Translations under genes and position numbers: made by a program
The notes under the pieces: model-generated
The model's input: only the letters and a program-made list of their open reading frames with translations
Databases searched by the model: none
Told to the model about the DNA's origin: nothing
Shown here: piece by piece, positions 5,375 to 5,433 of the stretch
Position numbering within the stretch: position 1 is the stretch's first letter
Layout of the letters: each line of letters opens with the position of its first letter
Assembly: GCA_005883115.1 (NCBI GenBank)
Contig: VAZQ01000308.1
Location: forward strand, 1-5,433
Direction: 5' to 3'
DNA length: 5,433 nt
Source of the DNA: Alphaproteobacteria bacterium
GTDB lineage: Bacteria > Pseudomonadota > Alphaproteobacteria > Rhizobiales > Xanthobacteraceae

Positions 5375-5433
5375 TTACGGCTGCAGCTCGGTGTCCCAGT
5401 AGAGATAGTCGAGCCAGCTCTCGTGCAGGTAAT
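5375..5433 (-). CDS. C-terminal end of an unidentified protein (partial)
   Basis: Reading on the minus strand from the window edge gives YLHESWLDYLYWDTELQP and then TAA at 5375-5377. The codons are ordinary for this GC-rich genome and the orientation matches the other genes. The residues are rich in aromatic and acidic side chains, as at the end of a folded enzyme. Eighteen residues are too few to name the family and I do not recognise it. The stop lies 247 nt before the amidohydrolase ATG, with repeats between, so co-transcription is possible but not shown. Confidence 0.55.
   Translation of the reverse strand, partial: YLHESWLDYLYWDTELQP

Overview
The window is GC-rich bacterial DNA, most likely from an alphaproteobacterium of the Hyphomicrobiales, close to the Bradyrhizobium/Rhodopseudomonas group. 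This rests on three things: the palindromic repeats between the genes (the 'GCCGGGTCAAGCCCGGCAATGAC' type, the 'CCCTCACCCCAACCCTCTCCCC' type and the 'GCGCTGCA..CCGGGAT' type), which I recall as typical of those genomes; the strong G/C bias; and the gene content (orphan Bug-type binding protein, DHA2 efflux pump, COG2159-type amidohydrolase). The placement is an inference, since there is no rRNA or other marker gene here.

Every gene I can support lies on the minus strand. In transcription order (right to left) these are: the last 18 codons of an unidentified gene (5375-5433); an ACMSD-like metal-dependent amidohydrolase (3889-5127); a 14-helix DHA2-family MFS exporter carrying a MarR-like winged-helix domain at its C-terminus (1722-3683); and a periplasmic tricarboxylate-type (Bug/TctC) substrate-binding protein (161-1168). 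The gaps between them are 247, 205 and 553 nt and are largely filled by inverted repeats. This is therefore a loose same-strand row rather than a tightly coupled operon.

The 553-nt gap (1169-1721) holds no credible gene. It contains two successive convergent pairs of one repeat family (1277-1446 and 1500-1666) and a 12-bp direct repeat near the end of the MFS gene. The 205-nt gap (3684-3888) holds a two-arm REP-like element, plus two overlapping inverted repeats just upstream of the MFS start that look like an operator. The 247-nt gap (5128-5374) is mostly two related palindromic elements. The left edge (1-160) holds a truncated palindrome and another hairpin.

Functionally the cluster suggests uptake, hydrolysis and efflux of small, probably carboxylated or aromatic organic acids, but no substrate can be read from the sequence. 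I do not see a previously undescribed defence or mobile system. The most interesting points are the transporter-regulator fusion with its operator-like leader, and the composite palindromic repeats with paired base changes.
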